This document shows positions 47,301 through 58,770 of a stretch of 64,000 nt of DNA, piece by piece. The notes beneath the pieces were generated by a model. It searched no databases. It was not told the DNA's origin and was given only the letters and a program-made list of their open reading frames with translations. The position numbers and the translations under genes are program-made. The stretch is taken from contig JBAIAA010000532.1 in assembly GCA_037893245.1 (NCBI GenBank), positions 372,001 through 436,000 on the forward strand, given 5' to 3'. The stretch is from Crossaster papposus (taxonomy: Eukaryota; Echinodermata; Asteroidea; Velatida; Solasteridae). Position 1 is the first letter of the stretch. Each line of letters begins with the position of its first letter.

Positions 47301-50300
47301 TCCAAAGAAGATCTTGCCAAGATCAAAATATTAGGCCATCTTAACTTATTTAATTTGTATATTTCAGGTCATTCAAGCAAGTAAGCAGTTTGCGCATTTT
47401 TTATTTTATTCACAAATACTACAGGTGTGCTTTAAAAGCCTTCTACTTGTAATAAACCTTGCTCTTGCCAACCTGGTAATAGAGCATGTAAGTTGACCTC
47501 AAAAACCTAGCAGACTTTAAACCAAACTTTGAGCACATCCAAAAGGAGCTAAGTTCAACATGTAAAGCGACTAGTTTTCTTGAAATAGTTCCCATTAGGA
47601 ACTTGGTAACCTCCTATATGAAGAGGCATCTCTCCCCCCCCCCCCCCTTCTTTTATTTTTTTATATTTATCTTCCTGGAGGGGCCTTAAGCCCCCTGAGC
47701 CCCCCTGAGCCCCCCTGAGCCCCCCTGAGTTCCCCCTGAGTTCCCCCTGAGTTCCCCCTGAGTTCCCCCTGAGTTCACCCTGAGTCCCCCCTGAGTCCCC
47801 CGTGAGTCCCCCCTGAGTCCCCCCTGAGTCCCCCCCCCCCCCCTTTTCCCGCCGTTGCGACCCGTCGCATATTTCACGCAAGAGGTTTGACGGGGATACA
47901 CACATCATCGATTATTGAATTACAGACAGACAGACAGACAGCCCGACAGCCCGATGGACACCGACAGCCAGCCCGACAGACAGCCCCTACACCAGCCCAG
48001 CTTGACAGACAGACAGACAGACAGAGATTCCTGAAATTTTAGATAGATGTTCATTGTGCAGCTGTACAATATTAAAAAGCTTGTTGCGTCAATCCAGCTA
48101 ATGACATATAAGACGTGCAGTGCTTTGTGATATTAGCTACTCATGAGGTGACAGAATAGAGTGAGGCGCTCTAGCAAAATGAGACAGAACTGGGCAGACG
48201 TCGAAATAAGGGTTTGCGGGTGTTAGGAAATAAACTCTCCTTATAGTACTGTCTGTTTGTTGCACTTCAATCGGACATTCCGTTGACTAAGGAAAAGGCC
48301 GACAAAGGTTTGAATTTTGTATTCGTGAAAATGAACGATGCCACAGGTTTTTCATGAAAAAACGTTTTATTCCACATATTTTATACTATAACTTCAAAAC
48401 ATGTGTAGTGGACATATCAGATTACAAATATGAATGAATCTGGAAACTCAGAAATTTTGTTTCAAAGTGAACACAGAAATCGGCAAGGCGGGACTTGAAC
48501 TTGTGACCTGCAACTTGTGACCTATGTTGGCGATTTCCCAGATTGTCAGTATCTTTGTTCGAGAGCGCTAGTCAGAAGTCATAAACACAAGAATTCCATG
48601 TGGCCAGGGATCACGCCTGATTTTACGATACAACCTGGGAAGCGACATTGTGGGGATCACTCAATGAGAATACGACTTTTTATCTTTTAATATATGTGGC
48701 TTATTTGTGTAAAAAAAACACACAAAAAAAACTTTCAGCTTCGTGGGTTTTTTTCTACTTTGGACTGTGCCCAGTTCCGTCTCATTTTGCCAGAACGCCT
48801 ATAAACGAACCCACAGTTATCCAAACTTATCGACCGTAGTGATCTGGGGCCAATTTCAGTGATCTGTGGCCAATTTGCTTAGCATAAAAATCCTTCCTGT
48901 GCCTCCTAAAACAGAGTTACAGATCAAATTTGCAGGTCATGTATATTGTTTGTAAGTGATATTCAGCTGGTTTACGCTTAGCATGAAAATCTCATAAAAG
49001 TTTTGTCTGGTAACCTGTGTTTACTAAGCAAAACTGTTATTGTTGTGCTAAGCAAATATTTTGTGCTTAGCAGCTCAATGAATTTGGCCCCAACGGGTGG
49101 TGAGGAACGGCCAATCTGCACTCACCCTGGTATTAGAAGGACCAACAGGGGGTGCATTGGGCCGGGCAGGCAGCCCACGAGATGGGCCAAAATTACCATA
49201 AGGTGGTGGTTGGGAATCATCCCTTCCTTGATTCTGAGTGTAGGACAGTCCACATAAACATAAACAAAACAAAATAAAGAAAAGAAAAAAAACGAAAAAA
49301 AAAACATGCCTAAAAGTGCATAACTAGGAAGCCAAACAAAATATCAAAACAAATATCAAAAGCAACAAAAACACTACATGCGACATGTATTTAAGATTAT
49401 AAGATTACGACTATTTTAGAGGTGGTTATCTTTTAGGATAGATTACTTGTGTAACAATAGACCCTAGGATGGAACAGTTTCTGATCAACCACCAGACCAG
49501 CCTCCTTGCCCCAGTAGCTGGGCCAGTATGATAGACGACCTTTTGCTACCGGAAAAGGTAACAGGGGTCCTTTTCAAACCGGATCTAAATGGTCCTAAGT
49601 TGTTTGGGTAGCACCAATTTACCATATGGTGCTTTTGCAAACAACTTTTTTGCCTTTTAACCTTCAAATCTCAATATGTATTTACTCTACAATGCCAGAC
49701 TGCATGAACTATTGCAACATTTAGTTCATGGGGCATTAAACATTCTTGCCGATTTCATTCAACACAGATACATACATTGTAAAGGCTTCGATAAGAATAT
49801 GCACAATAAGGAGAACAGCAAGGAGGGTCAGTATTATACAAAGACAGCATGGTTTGAGGGGAAGTAGTGGGAATTACTGGTCCCATGGATTAATATGGAT
49901 TATAACTATAAGTATTACACTGCACCAACATTTTAAAATTAGTTAGGATTGCATAAGGGCATTTGGCAGCAAGATACCATATAAATAATTGGATTCTTAC
50001 CGCCGCAGGTGGAGGGTAGGCCTGTGTCTGCGGTGGGTAGCCCTGAGTCTGCGGGGGGTAGGCAGGGTTGACAGCTGGAGGGGGGTAACCCTGGGCTGCT
50101 GGGGGGTACGCCTGGCCAGGAGGCGGGTAGGCCTGAGCTGAAGGGGGGTAATTGGGCTGCTGTGGGGGCAGTTGAACATGCATTCCCATACCCCCGCCCC
50201 CGCCGCCGCCTCCACCACCCTTCTTGCTGCCAGACAACGCCTCATCTCCAAGGTCCATCAGGAGTCCCTCGATCTCAGGAGGCTAAAAAAAAAAAGGCAG

Positions 50301-51418
50301 AACCATAAACTTCTACTAGCACAGGTCATAATACTGATTGCAGGACCATCTTGTACTTACAGAGTATTTAATTGCCAAGAGTTTGGTGGAGGTTAGGTCG
50401 ACCCAGTACTTCTTTTATGATTTTCATCTCTGTGATGCTTCAATCTTAGCGACCATGTGCACCACTTGCATCAAGTTTTTTCAGTACCTACTTGATTAAT
50501 TGGGTTTTCTCCAACTTCTTAAAGGATTATATCTTCAAGTCCCGCCTTGCCGATTTCTTTGTTCACTTTGAATTTTGTGCAAATTTACCTAGTCAGTTTC
50601 CCTTGTGGTTTATTTGTGTATTATTAGATTAAAAGTCGTATCCTCATTGAGTGATCCCCACAATGTCGCTTCCCAGGTTGTATCGTTAATCTGTATATCG
50701 TCTGGAAATCATTGCATTATCTTCTCGTTAAAGACAAAAAGTTGGCCTAAAGTTATAGTCCGAAGAAGAAACGGATTTGAAAAGATTTTTGATACGAGTG
50801 TATAGTTTTAAAAACAATTTTATTTATACGCCAAAAACCAGTCGACTCTGTCGTATATAGAACGTACAGAACTACCATATGTGATTGTTTCGCACTGGTT
50901 TTCTGGTGTAAGTTTGTGTTCGGGGGCGGGAAGCGCTAAAAAAACACCATGAAACCGCCATCAAATTGGTAGTTGCGATGCGTCTTTCATATTAAAGATG
51001 GGTTCAGTAAAATAGATCTTAGGACACGTCTTAGCCAAGACCGATCTTTAAGCTGGGACTCGTCCTAAGATGAGTCGTAAGATAAGACAAGTTTCATAAA
51101 ATCGGCCCAAGGAGCAATTATACGCCTAGACACAACTTACCGAGAGGATACAAGGATCTGGCTCATAGATCACTCCGTGACTCTTTGCAATCTCTACTAG
51201 GTAGTTCTCCACTAATTTCTTGGGTGGCGCTAGCACACTCATCCTGGCCTTCAGCTGAATACAAAAAAAGTTTTGAGACTATTTAAGACCCGGCGGGTAT
51301 CTTCTAGGATAGATTACTTGTGTACCTACTTGAAAACAATAGACCCTAGGATGAAAGAGTTCCTGATCAACCACTAGATCGACCAGACTCCTTGCCCGGT
51401 AGCTGGGCCGGGGGGTGG

Positions 51419-51454
<36 letters not shown>

Positions 51455-54400
51455 TAAACTAGATATAAATGGTCGCGAGTCTAAATTTAATTCTAAAACT
51501 TGCAAACCCTTTAACTCTCAACATGTATTTACCACAATGCCGTACTGCATGAACTATAAAACTATTATATTAAACATTCTTGCAGATTTCATTCAACAAA
51601 GGATACAAGCCACGCCACGAGCAAGGTCGGAAATGTCTGTCAGCAGGAAGCAAGGCCGGAAGTGCGTGGGTGTGCTTCCCGGCACGATCAGCCTGAACCC
51701 GCTTCGGTTCGAGTTTCGTTAAAAATAATCCCGCCCGTGGGCTCGGCGATGTTAAAATAATCCCGGCGCGAACTGGTTAAAGGTAGGATACACCATTGGT
51801 AATTGCTTGAATTATCATGAATAGATGGATTTGGGGAGTTTGTATTTTATAGTAAATTTAACTGACCTGTTCGAAGTTTTACAATCATGGATGCCAAGAA
51901 AAACAATAAAAACGGCGTTCGTTTTCAACCGGCGTCGGGCAGTGGGGCTTATGTTGTCTGGCGATCGTGATTTTTTTAATATAAAATTAAATTTGCCTTC
52001 AATCATTATTTACTTTCAAATAAGTACGATATTTCTATTTCTATTTTTTTTTTTATATCTGCAAATGGTGTATCCTACCTTTAAGGGTGTGTCGATAAAT
52101 TAGATGTCCAATTTGTTTAATTGACACAATGCATTGAAAGTATCAAATTTGTTAATCCTCACCTTTACGTTGATAGAATCACATTCTCCTTTTCGGGCCA
52201 CTTCCACAAATTCCTTCCCGTATTTATGGGCAAGCTGCTCCGACACCTACACAAAATACAAAAACATTGCCAACAAATATTTTAGGTTGCTAAATTAAAG
52301 CACAACAAACTTGGTTGTAAAGATAATTTCATTCCCTTTCAGAATGCTTGGAAAACCCTCATTTCAACCCCTTTTCCAGTTTGGTCTCATTTTTCCAGAA
52401 CCCCTCACACTTATGTTCCAAGAGTGCACGTTATGTATTATAACACCTCATTCACAGATTCTGTGTCTTGATTGGCCGAGAGCGCGGCACGTGTCACTTG
52501 CTATTTTTACTATTTTTTACTTGCCCTATCCAAAAAGACTATACCACGCAAAAAGGACTATGCGCATAGCAACACACGAACTATGCGCATAGCAACGAAA
52601 GCGTGACTGAAACCCAGACGTGTGTTTCGGTGCATTGCGTAAACATTGCTCTATCACCTTCGCACCCGTTCATCAAGGCAACAAAGTACACGTATGATCG
52701 AGAGACGTATAATTCAGAGATTTTTTGTCATTACTATACTTTCAGGAAGCTTAAATTGTGCAGAATCTGTGAGTGAGGTGTTATAAAACAAATATTGACT
52801 GCTTTATTTCGCGGTATAGTAAAACTAGCCTCCCTCGGTGATCCATGGAGCATTCTATTTTCCCTCGGCTTCGCCTCGGGAAAATAGAATGCTCCATGGA
52901 TCACCTCAGGAGGCTAGTTTTACTATACCACTCAAAGCAGTCAATATTTGTATACTACGAGCAAGATCAAACACCCTTTGCTCCCATACCGTTTTCAGTT
53001 CGGCAACGTCAGCAGACAAACGTGGTGCGATCCAGATGACGCTTGCTACTGCCTCTTCGATGCTGGGATCCAATACTTTGCTGGACGTGATGAGACCCAG
53101 TCTAGCCAGCAGAAGATCGATGAACAGTTCCACAATCTCCATTGCTTCTACCAAGTAGTCTTCACGGATGATATGCTCAACCTGAAGCCAGGATAACCGC
53201 AGTTAATAGTGCAAACAGAATTGTTAGTCATCTTTCTTCGTTCATCTTTTGAAAATAAACAGTTTAATATTATCGCAAGGGTGCAGCATCAAACTTTGTG
53301 CTATTTGAGACTGAAACTAAATTGTAGGCTTTATCATGTACATAAAAATGCCAAATCCTGAAAATCATATGCACTAATATGATAGCTTTTAGGGCTGTGC
53401 ATCAGTACTGAGTACCCGAGGTGCAAAATACGGTACCCTCTGGAGACGTGAACACAATGGGGACAATAGGAGTGAAAGGGTCTCCAAAGGGTAATTTCTA
53501 TAGATGAATAGGTCTCCACTAGGAATTTCACAAATTAGATTTTTGGATTGTACTTAAATTACTCAAAACCTAGGGTTAGGATTTGGGTTGGGGTTAGTGT
53601 TTGGGTTAGGGTATAATATAGGGTATATTGGGTCAAAATTTCAACCCAGGAAAATAATTGTGGTTAAAACGCGCGAGGTCGGCTCATCAGTCGTAGGCCG
53701 GCGCGGCTGCCGGGTACGCGCGCACGCACGGAGAAAGTTCATACATGATGTTCTTGTCCAAAAGCGTCGATTTGCAATTTATTTTCTGTAAGTAAGTTGC
53801 CTAAAGACACATTAACTTTTAATAACGTATGACGATCTGTAGTTCCAGACACAAGGATGACATAAGCGAGATTTTGGCTTCCTTCATCAGGTAAAAATAT
53901 GAAAAAATGTTGTTGTAAATTTTTTCGCTATGGCAGGATACATTGATACCCTGGACCAGGGGGGGGGCGGAGGGGGGGCCCAACAAAGTGCGCCACCAAC
54001 GTTGAAATGTATCTCATTCGTTCTTCCACGCTCATGAGCCACACATCTCACACAGTAAATACGTATAGATCGCTACCGCGAAGCGCACCGTTGAAACACG
54101 TACAAATTTGCTCCGCGCTCGCTCTCCGAATTCAGTGATTCATATAACGTCCGCAAAGCCAGGTACACAGGCACGATCTACACGAATTTGTTTTGGGGCG
54201 ATGTCATTTTCTGCCATTTTCGTTCGAAAACAACACGATAAAACGCAAGGGGTTCACAGGCAGATTTTTTTAAAATTTCAGTATATCACTGCTACATCCT
54301 TTTTAAACGTATCCATGGAAAAAAGTGAGTGGGTTCGAAGCACGATTTTTCACAATTTATCGATTATTATTGCCCTTTTTAGGGGAGGTATTTGTCAACG

Positions 54401-55421
54401 TCGTTTTAGTATTTGTGCACAATCTCTACGTGCATCAACGGTACGTCAACGCTTAATTTTTTCGACTGCTTTTTTTTATTTTCAATACAATTTTTGTCAT
54501 TGGATGAAAAAAATTAAGGTAAATAACAACCTTTTACAACTACAAAAGACAAGATGTTAAGATTGGATGCCAAAAACTCTTTATTTTTCGCGTGAGAAAA
54601 TTGTTCCCCCCTATTTTGAGAATGGACGGTAGGTCAGCGTTGCGCAATCACAGTCTCGAAGGGCCCCCCCCTCCGCCCCCCCCCTGCCCTGGATGTCAGT
54701 CGTAATGCAATGAAGAACGTCGTCCAACCTGGGCTAGATTTGCCCCAGCCTAATATTAAAACTCTTTACTTGGATTAAATGAATACATTAAAAGTGTATT
54801 ACCCTTATCCTAGCTCTCTCATCCTTGCCTATAGACAGATAATCTGCTATCTCCTTCCGTGCTTTCTGTGCCTCTTCAGCTGAAAAAAACAATTCACCAA
54901 ACATTAAATATTAAACTATTAACCTTTACCCTAACTACACAAAACCCATCAAACTCCAACTGCAGGTTTTGCTAGGTTTGGTACCATAGCAGAGCAACTT
55001 GTTGTTGGACTTTTGGTGGGATTATTGACCTATTATGACAATTACGATATGATAACGATCTTTATTGATTTTCAATTCTACCATGGAGGAATAAAAACAC
55101 ATTCTAAATTGGAACTTGAGCGACAAAAGAAACCAAATTGCTGCCAAGCTCGCTGAAAAATTACCGTTATGTTTTTGAATGAAAACAAAAGGTGGTAAAC
55201 ACGTGTGACTGTCAATATTTCCCCTCTTGTGAAAATTGCGACAACTACTCACGAGTACTCGATTACTCGCGAGTACTTTATTCGCGAGTACACGAGTGGG
55301 AAAAATCACTACTTGCCCAGCACTATTACTTACTCTTTTTCCTCTCTAAAAGCTTCAACCGGTGGATGGCAAGGCGAGCTGATGTTGAGAATTTTGTAGA
55401 TCTGAATCCCGAGCTGAACAT
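44313..55421 (-). CDS. IST1: IST1, ESCRT-III-associated factor
   Basis: IST1 binds CHMP1 and VPS4 and acts in endosomal sorting, tubule scission and cytokinetic abscission. Exons in transcript order: 55421-55334 (start MFSSGF), 54879-54803, 53181-52990, 52246-52163, 51254-51141, 50282-50001, 49233-49126 and 44515-44313 (stop TAG). The ESCRT-III-like N-terminal domain is well conserved: RLKLLERKK, EEAQKARKEIADYL, VEHIIREDYLVEAMEIVEL, VIWIAPRL, LVENYLVEIAK. Exon 6 is rich in YPP repeats. The last exon carries VLPQVP, resembling the second MIT-interacting motif, and VDFDDLTRRFEELKKKK, the terminal MIM1 helix. Exon 7 ends in phase 0, but the last exon needs two bases to finish a codon. A short exon of 3n+1 bases between 44.5 and 49.1 kb is therefore unlocated. 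Located exons give about 380 residues; human has 364. Confidence 0.95.
44653..45027. repeat. MITE-F with 32-bp inverted ends
   Basis: ATGTGACCTGTTCCAACGAA...CCCGGACAAAG faces CTTTGTCCGGG...TTCGTTGGAGCAGGTCACAT. IST1 last intron. Confidence 0.85.
45925..46378. repeat. MITE-E copy 2
   Basis: GTGACCGGCTCTACAAAAAG...GTGTATTATGTCG faces CGACTTAATACACC...TTTTTGTAGAGCCAGTCAC. Interior shared with 17122-17583. Confidence 0.85.
47640..47845. repeat. C-rich minisatellite CCCCCTGAGTT/CCCCCTGAGCC
   Basis: About 12 units of 11-13 bp between C homopolymers. Gly-rich minus-strand frames here are artefacts. Nearby 47920-48025 is an ACAG/GACAGCCC simple repeat. Confidence 0.9.
48846..49092. repeat. MITE-C copy beside IST1 exon 7
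   Basis: GGGGCCAATTTCAGTGATCT-like left end and AGCTCAATGAATTTGGCCCC right end; it stops about 33 bp from the exon 7 donor. Confidence 0.8.
51421..51452. repeat. Poly-G tract of about 32 bases
   Basis: Uninterrupted G run in IST1 intron; length is likely unreliable in the assembly. Confidence 0.9.
51592..51780. repeat. MITE-B copy, left part lost
   Basis: Internal GCAAGGCCGGAAGTGCGTGG and right end TCCCGGCGCGAACTGGTTAA. Confidence 0.75.
51777..52084. repeat. MITE-A copy sharing TTAA with MITE-B
   Basis: TTAAAGGTAGGATACACCAT to GGTGTATCCTACCTTTAA. Its first TTAA is the last TTAA of the MITE-B copy, so the two families appear to use the same target. Confidence 0.9.
52433..52786. repeat. Inverted-repeat element with TATAACACCTCA ends
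   Basis: TTATAACACCTCATTCACAG faces CTGTGAGTGAGGTGTTATAA. Confidence 0.75.
52789..52950. repeat. Near-perfect palindrome beside IST1 exon 3
   Basis: Arms of about 78 bp: CAAATATTGACTGCTTT...TATAGTAAAACTAGCCTCC...GAATAGAA-type sequence and its complement around CTTCGC. Minus-strand exon 3 ends 40 bp away, at 52990. Confidence 0.95.
53405..53660. repeat. Inverted relative of the segment at 3214-3450
   Basis: Shares ATACGGTACCCTCTGGAGAC, TTTCTATAGATGAATAGG and the TTAGGGTATAATATAGGGTA stretch. Confidence 0.75.
54920..55020. repeat. Short dispersed repeat CCATCAAACTCCAACTGCAG
   Basis: A second copy is at 25366-25465 (AACTGCAGGTTTTGCTAGGT in both), each beginning with TTAACCCTAA-like sequence. 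Confidence 0.6.
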
Positions 55422-55619
55422 TATGTCGTTGTTAGGTACTCAATGCAAATCTAAGAAGAAAATAAAAAGTTCCACATGCTCTATAGTAACAATCATCCTT
55501 ACTGGCAGCTGAGAAGCGATACACTGACCTGTGACATCGCAGAGCACCCCCGCGTATAGTGGTACGGTCGGCATGCACTTTGGCAGTGACGTCACAGGCT
55601 TCCCACAATGCTCTACATC
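55422..55619. promoter_or_regulatory. Probable IST1 promoter or 5' UTR with CRE and ZNF143-like motifs
   Basis: Just upstream of the IST1 start codon are a perfect palindromic CRE, TGACGTCA, at 55587-55594, and TTCCCACAATGC at 55600-55611, which resembles a ZNF143/Staf half-site. Both are typical of housekeeping promoters, which suits IST1. An ATGGCG on the opposite strand at 55620 opens a short frame of 24 codons; I could not link it to a gene. Confidence 0.4.
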
Positions 55620-58600
55620 ATGGCGAACAAAAAGTGTGCAGTACTCGCCCGAATACTGTCTTCGAATTTCCTCGATTTGCAGGTCAAGAATTGATCGTGA
55701 ATAGCTTAGAACTAAGTTCGGTAAACCCAGCTTGGACACATTTAGAAGAATATTTAGACGATTTAGAGGTATTTTGTTAAGTATTTGTGTGGATTTTGGC
55801 GACATTTTGAACCACATTTAAGAGATAATCATTCGTCAATATTCGTCTCGCTCGGCCTCCGTAGTAGTAGCGCAAGATAATGCCCAAATGTTAAATAACT
55901 AGAGAGTAGAGGCCAGTAACTCGGTCTACTCCAGTTTAATTTGCGGGTAGTTGATAGGCAATCAACCCGATTGTAGCTCCCAATACAGAGTAATTGAGTA
56001 TTTCGGTCACAATTTTTTATGGGGCTAAAAAAACAACCTACCAAACAAACAGAAACTGTCACTTAGGCAGCAGCAGCAGGGGATAATTACCGGATAGACA
56101 GTTGATGTGATCATGTGATGATGATCATGGGTGGTTGTTGTTAAATGATGAAAATATTATCCCTCAGTATTAGCTTGTAATTGCGCTGTAAAAATGTAAT
56201 AAAAGATATAGATGCTCGACAGGCGTTTATATTTGTCAGTAAACTTGTTGCCAACAAGAACAGAAATTACATTTTACACAACAAGAGATCATCATCTGGT
56301 GATCTTGACTCATCATACGTAAACATACGTTCGGTAACAGACTCGTTAGCTTTCGTTGTAGCTCTGCAGTTTAACAACAATCGTTGCAACCAGACTAAAT
56401 TAGACTGGTTTCCGCTCCATAAAACATGGGGATGGAACGGATCGGAGACTAGGAGCTAGCTGCCTGCACAGTCTATTTTTAGAACTTACTTTTTATACGA
56501 AGACCTATACGAAAAACGTACGAAATAGTGCGTGTATTGAAGTTGTATTGTCCTCGAGAACGTACGAGACTTTACGAGAAACATGGTACGGAAATGAAAA
56601 ACGCTTCCGGGAACATCAATAAAAGCTTCAACATGTGAAGCGAATATATGTAGTAGTTTTTTTGGAATATACTTTGTTGTGACACTATTCTTTTAACAGA
56701 GATAAAAACGTTTTAAAAAAAATTTTTTTAACAAAAATGTGAAAGCTATATTAAATTAGAAAAGGAGAACAACAAACGAAAACCCGCCCCCAAAACGGCC
56801 ACTTTGGGGGGTAAGGGAAGGAAAAATTCAAATTCGGCTACACATTTCATTGGCAACCAAGTTATAACTCCGAAAATTAGCGCATTTGGCAACTATCTAA
56901 CGAATGGACGGCGGTCGCGAAAAAAAAACTGTGACAAGAACAACATAAAAACAACTGCCCGACGCCGATTGAAAACGAACGCCGTTTTTTTCTTGCTTTT
57001 CTCAGCATCTATGATCGTAAAACTTCGGACAGGTCAGTTAAACGATAATTACTATAAAATCCAAACACCCAAATCCACTCATTCATGATAATTCAAGCAA
57101 GTACCAATGGTGTATCCTACCTTAAATGTATTTAAAGAGTACAATGCAATTGTTCGGGCAGATTATTCAAAATATTGGTACCACTCACCGCGAAACTTAC
57201 GGCGTATATAGCATTTGTTTTTTTGGCGAAATGAACTTTCAGTGCCGCGTTGGTTGATTGCCTTGTTTCGCGAATGACTGTAAACTATAGTGGTATGAAA
57301 GAAATTGTACAAACGATTAACTTTTCTAAGCCTTTTGAAGACAAGAATAGCCTTTTTGGACTTAACTCTTTTAGAAAAAGGAGCCAAATTAAGATGAGCA
57401 AACGTATTCTCTAAAGGGGTGAGGAATTAAGGTACATTAATTTTAAGGATTATCTGCGCGGCTCTTTAGTTTTAAGACAAAGTTGTTTAGAATATTATCG
57501 TGAGATATGTACCTTCCTCCCCACACAGTACAATGTATACAAAAATATAATGTTGGCAAAACTAAACTTAAATAGTGTGTAGGCTGTTTTGATGAACACA
57601 ATCACGGATTCTGCTTAGTATACCTAATTTAGATACCACAGTTCAAGTATTCACTTATTGTTTCATCAATAACTATACCCAAACCTTTACAAGACTTACA
57701 AAACATTTACAAAACATTTGCCTTGTACCAATAAGCATGCCTATACGCATGGGATTGGGAATACAAAATGAACAAAATCACAAGTATAAACAAACTCCCT
57801 AACTCAAAGAAAACTTTACTTCACAAATCAACTAGACCTGAATGTATGTGTGTATGCAGGGGCTGATGTAGCTTTTAATTTAGGGGTGGGGTCCGGGGGC
57901 ACTTTCTGGCGAAGCCAATTACGGCGTGGGGTCCGGAGCCTGCTCAGTTAAGGGCCCCGAAAAAAAATTGATTATAGATTTTAATTTTTTTGATTTTATA
58001 TCACATCTTTGTGCAATATGCATAAGACCAAGCGAAACCAAGACTTCGGCCAGACTTGAGCAAAGTCTACCAGTACCAGCCCTGCTCAACATAATACAAA
58101 ACCGCACGCAAACCTAATTGTCTGTTTTTAAAGATTACCTAACCAAAATCCACAAACACCCTTATACAGTTCTCATGCAATTAAAACAAGACTGTTTGAC
58201 GCGTCTGCGGCTTTGTATTGATTGTTTCTGTGATGTTGCCGCGCTTTTTGGCACCATCTAAACCACCAAACCAAACTCCAATGTTATTTACTAAACCGCA
58301 CAATAGGATTCCCTTGGCACGCAGAAAGCCTACCAGTTAGCTGGCGTTCGTATAGTTGAATGTGACCATAAATAAATGGATGACTAGGTTTGGTTCAATT
58401 GTCACTAAATTTCCGAGACGCGTTTTATGGAGGGATGAATAGCGGTATAAAAAGAACAAATTTCAATAGAGATGTCAGGACGCAGTCCTTTTTGTGTGCG
58501 TTAGTTGCTATTCGACCGTTGAAGATTGCGATAAACAATTTGCGGTTTTTCAGCAAAGTTGGTTACGCATGCAAATTCTTTTGACTCTCACTGAATAGGT

Positions 58601-58770
58601 CGGGTGAATTGAATGCGATCATGGAACCATAGTCAGTAATTGTAGCCAATTGTGCACAGTATATAGTACAGTGACACACATCGTTTATTTAGTTCAGTTT
58701 TACGCCAGCTTTGGTTTTGAAAGCAGCACCTCTTAGGACAAATTTGTCTCGTTGCTCAGAGACAACCACG
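55620..58770. other. Interval between IST1 and the forkhead gene
   Basis: No confident gene. 55620-55694 is a 24-codon frame (ATGGCG start). 55559-55780 has an open frame without ATG whose end, NPAWTHLEEYLDDLE, looks protein-like and precedes a GTATTT donor-like site; unassigned. MITE-A fragment at 56945-57125. Both 5' UTRs must lie here. Confidence 0.4.

Noticed and set aside
47555..47908. Gly-rich minus-strand frame
   Set aside because: Product of the CCCCCTGAG minisatellite and C homopolymers.
58711..58770. 20-residue N-terminal extension of the forkhead protein
   Set aside because: It begins at TTG; the first ATG in frame is at 58771.
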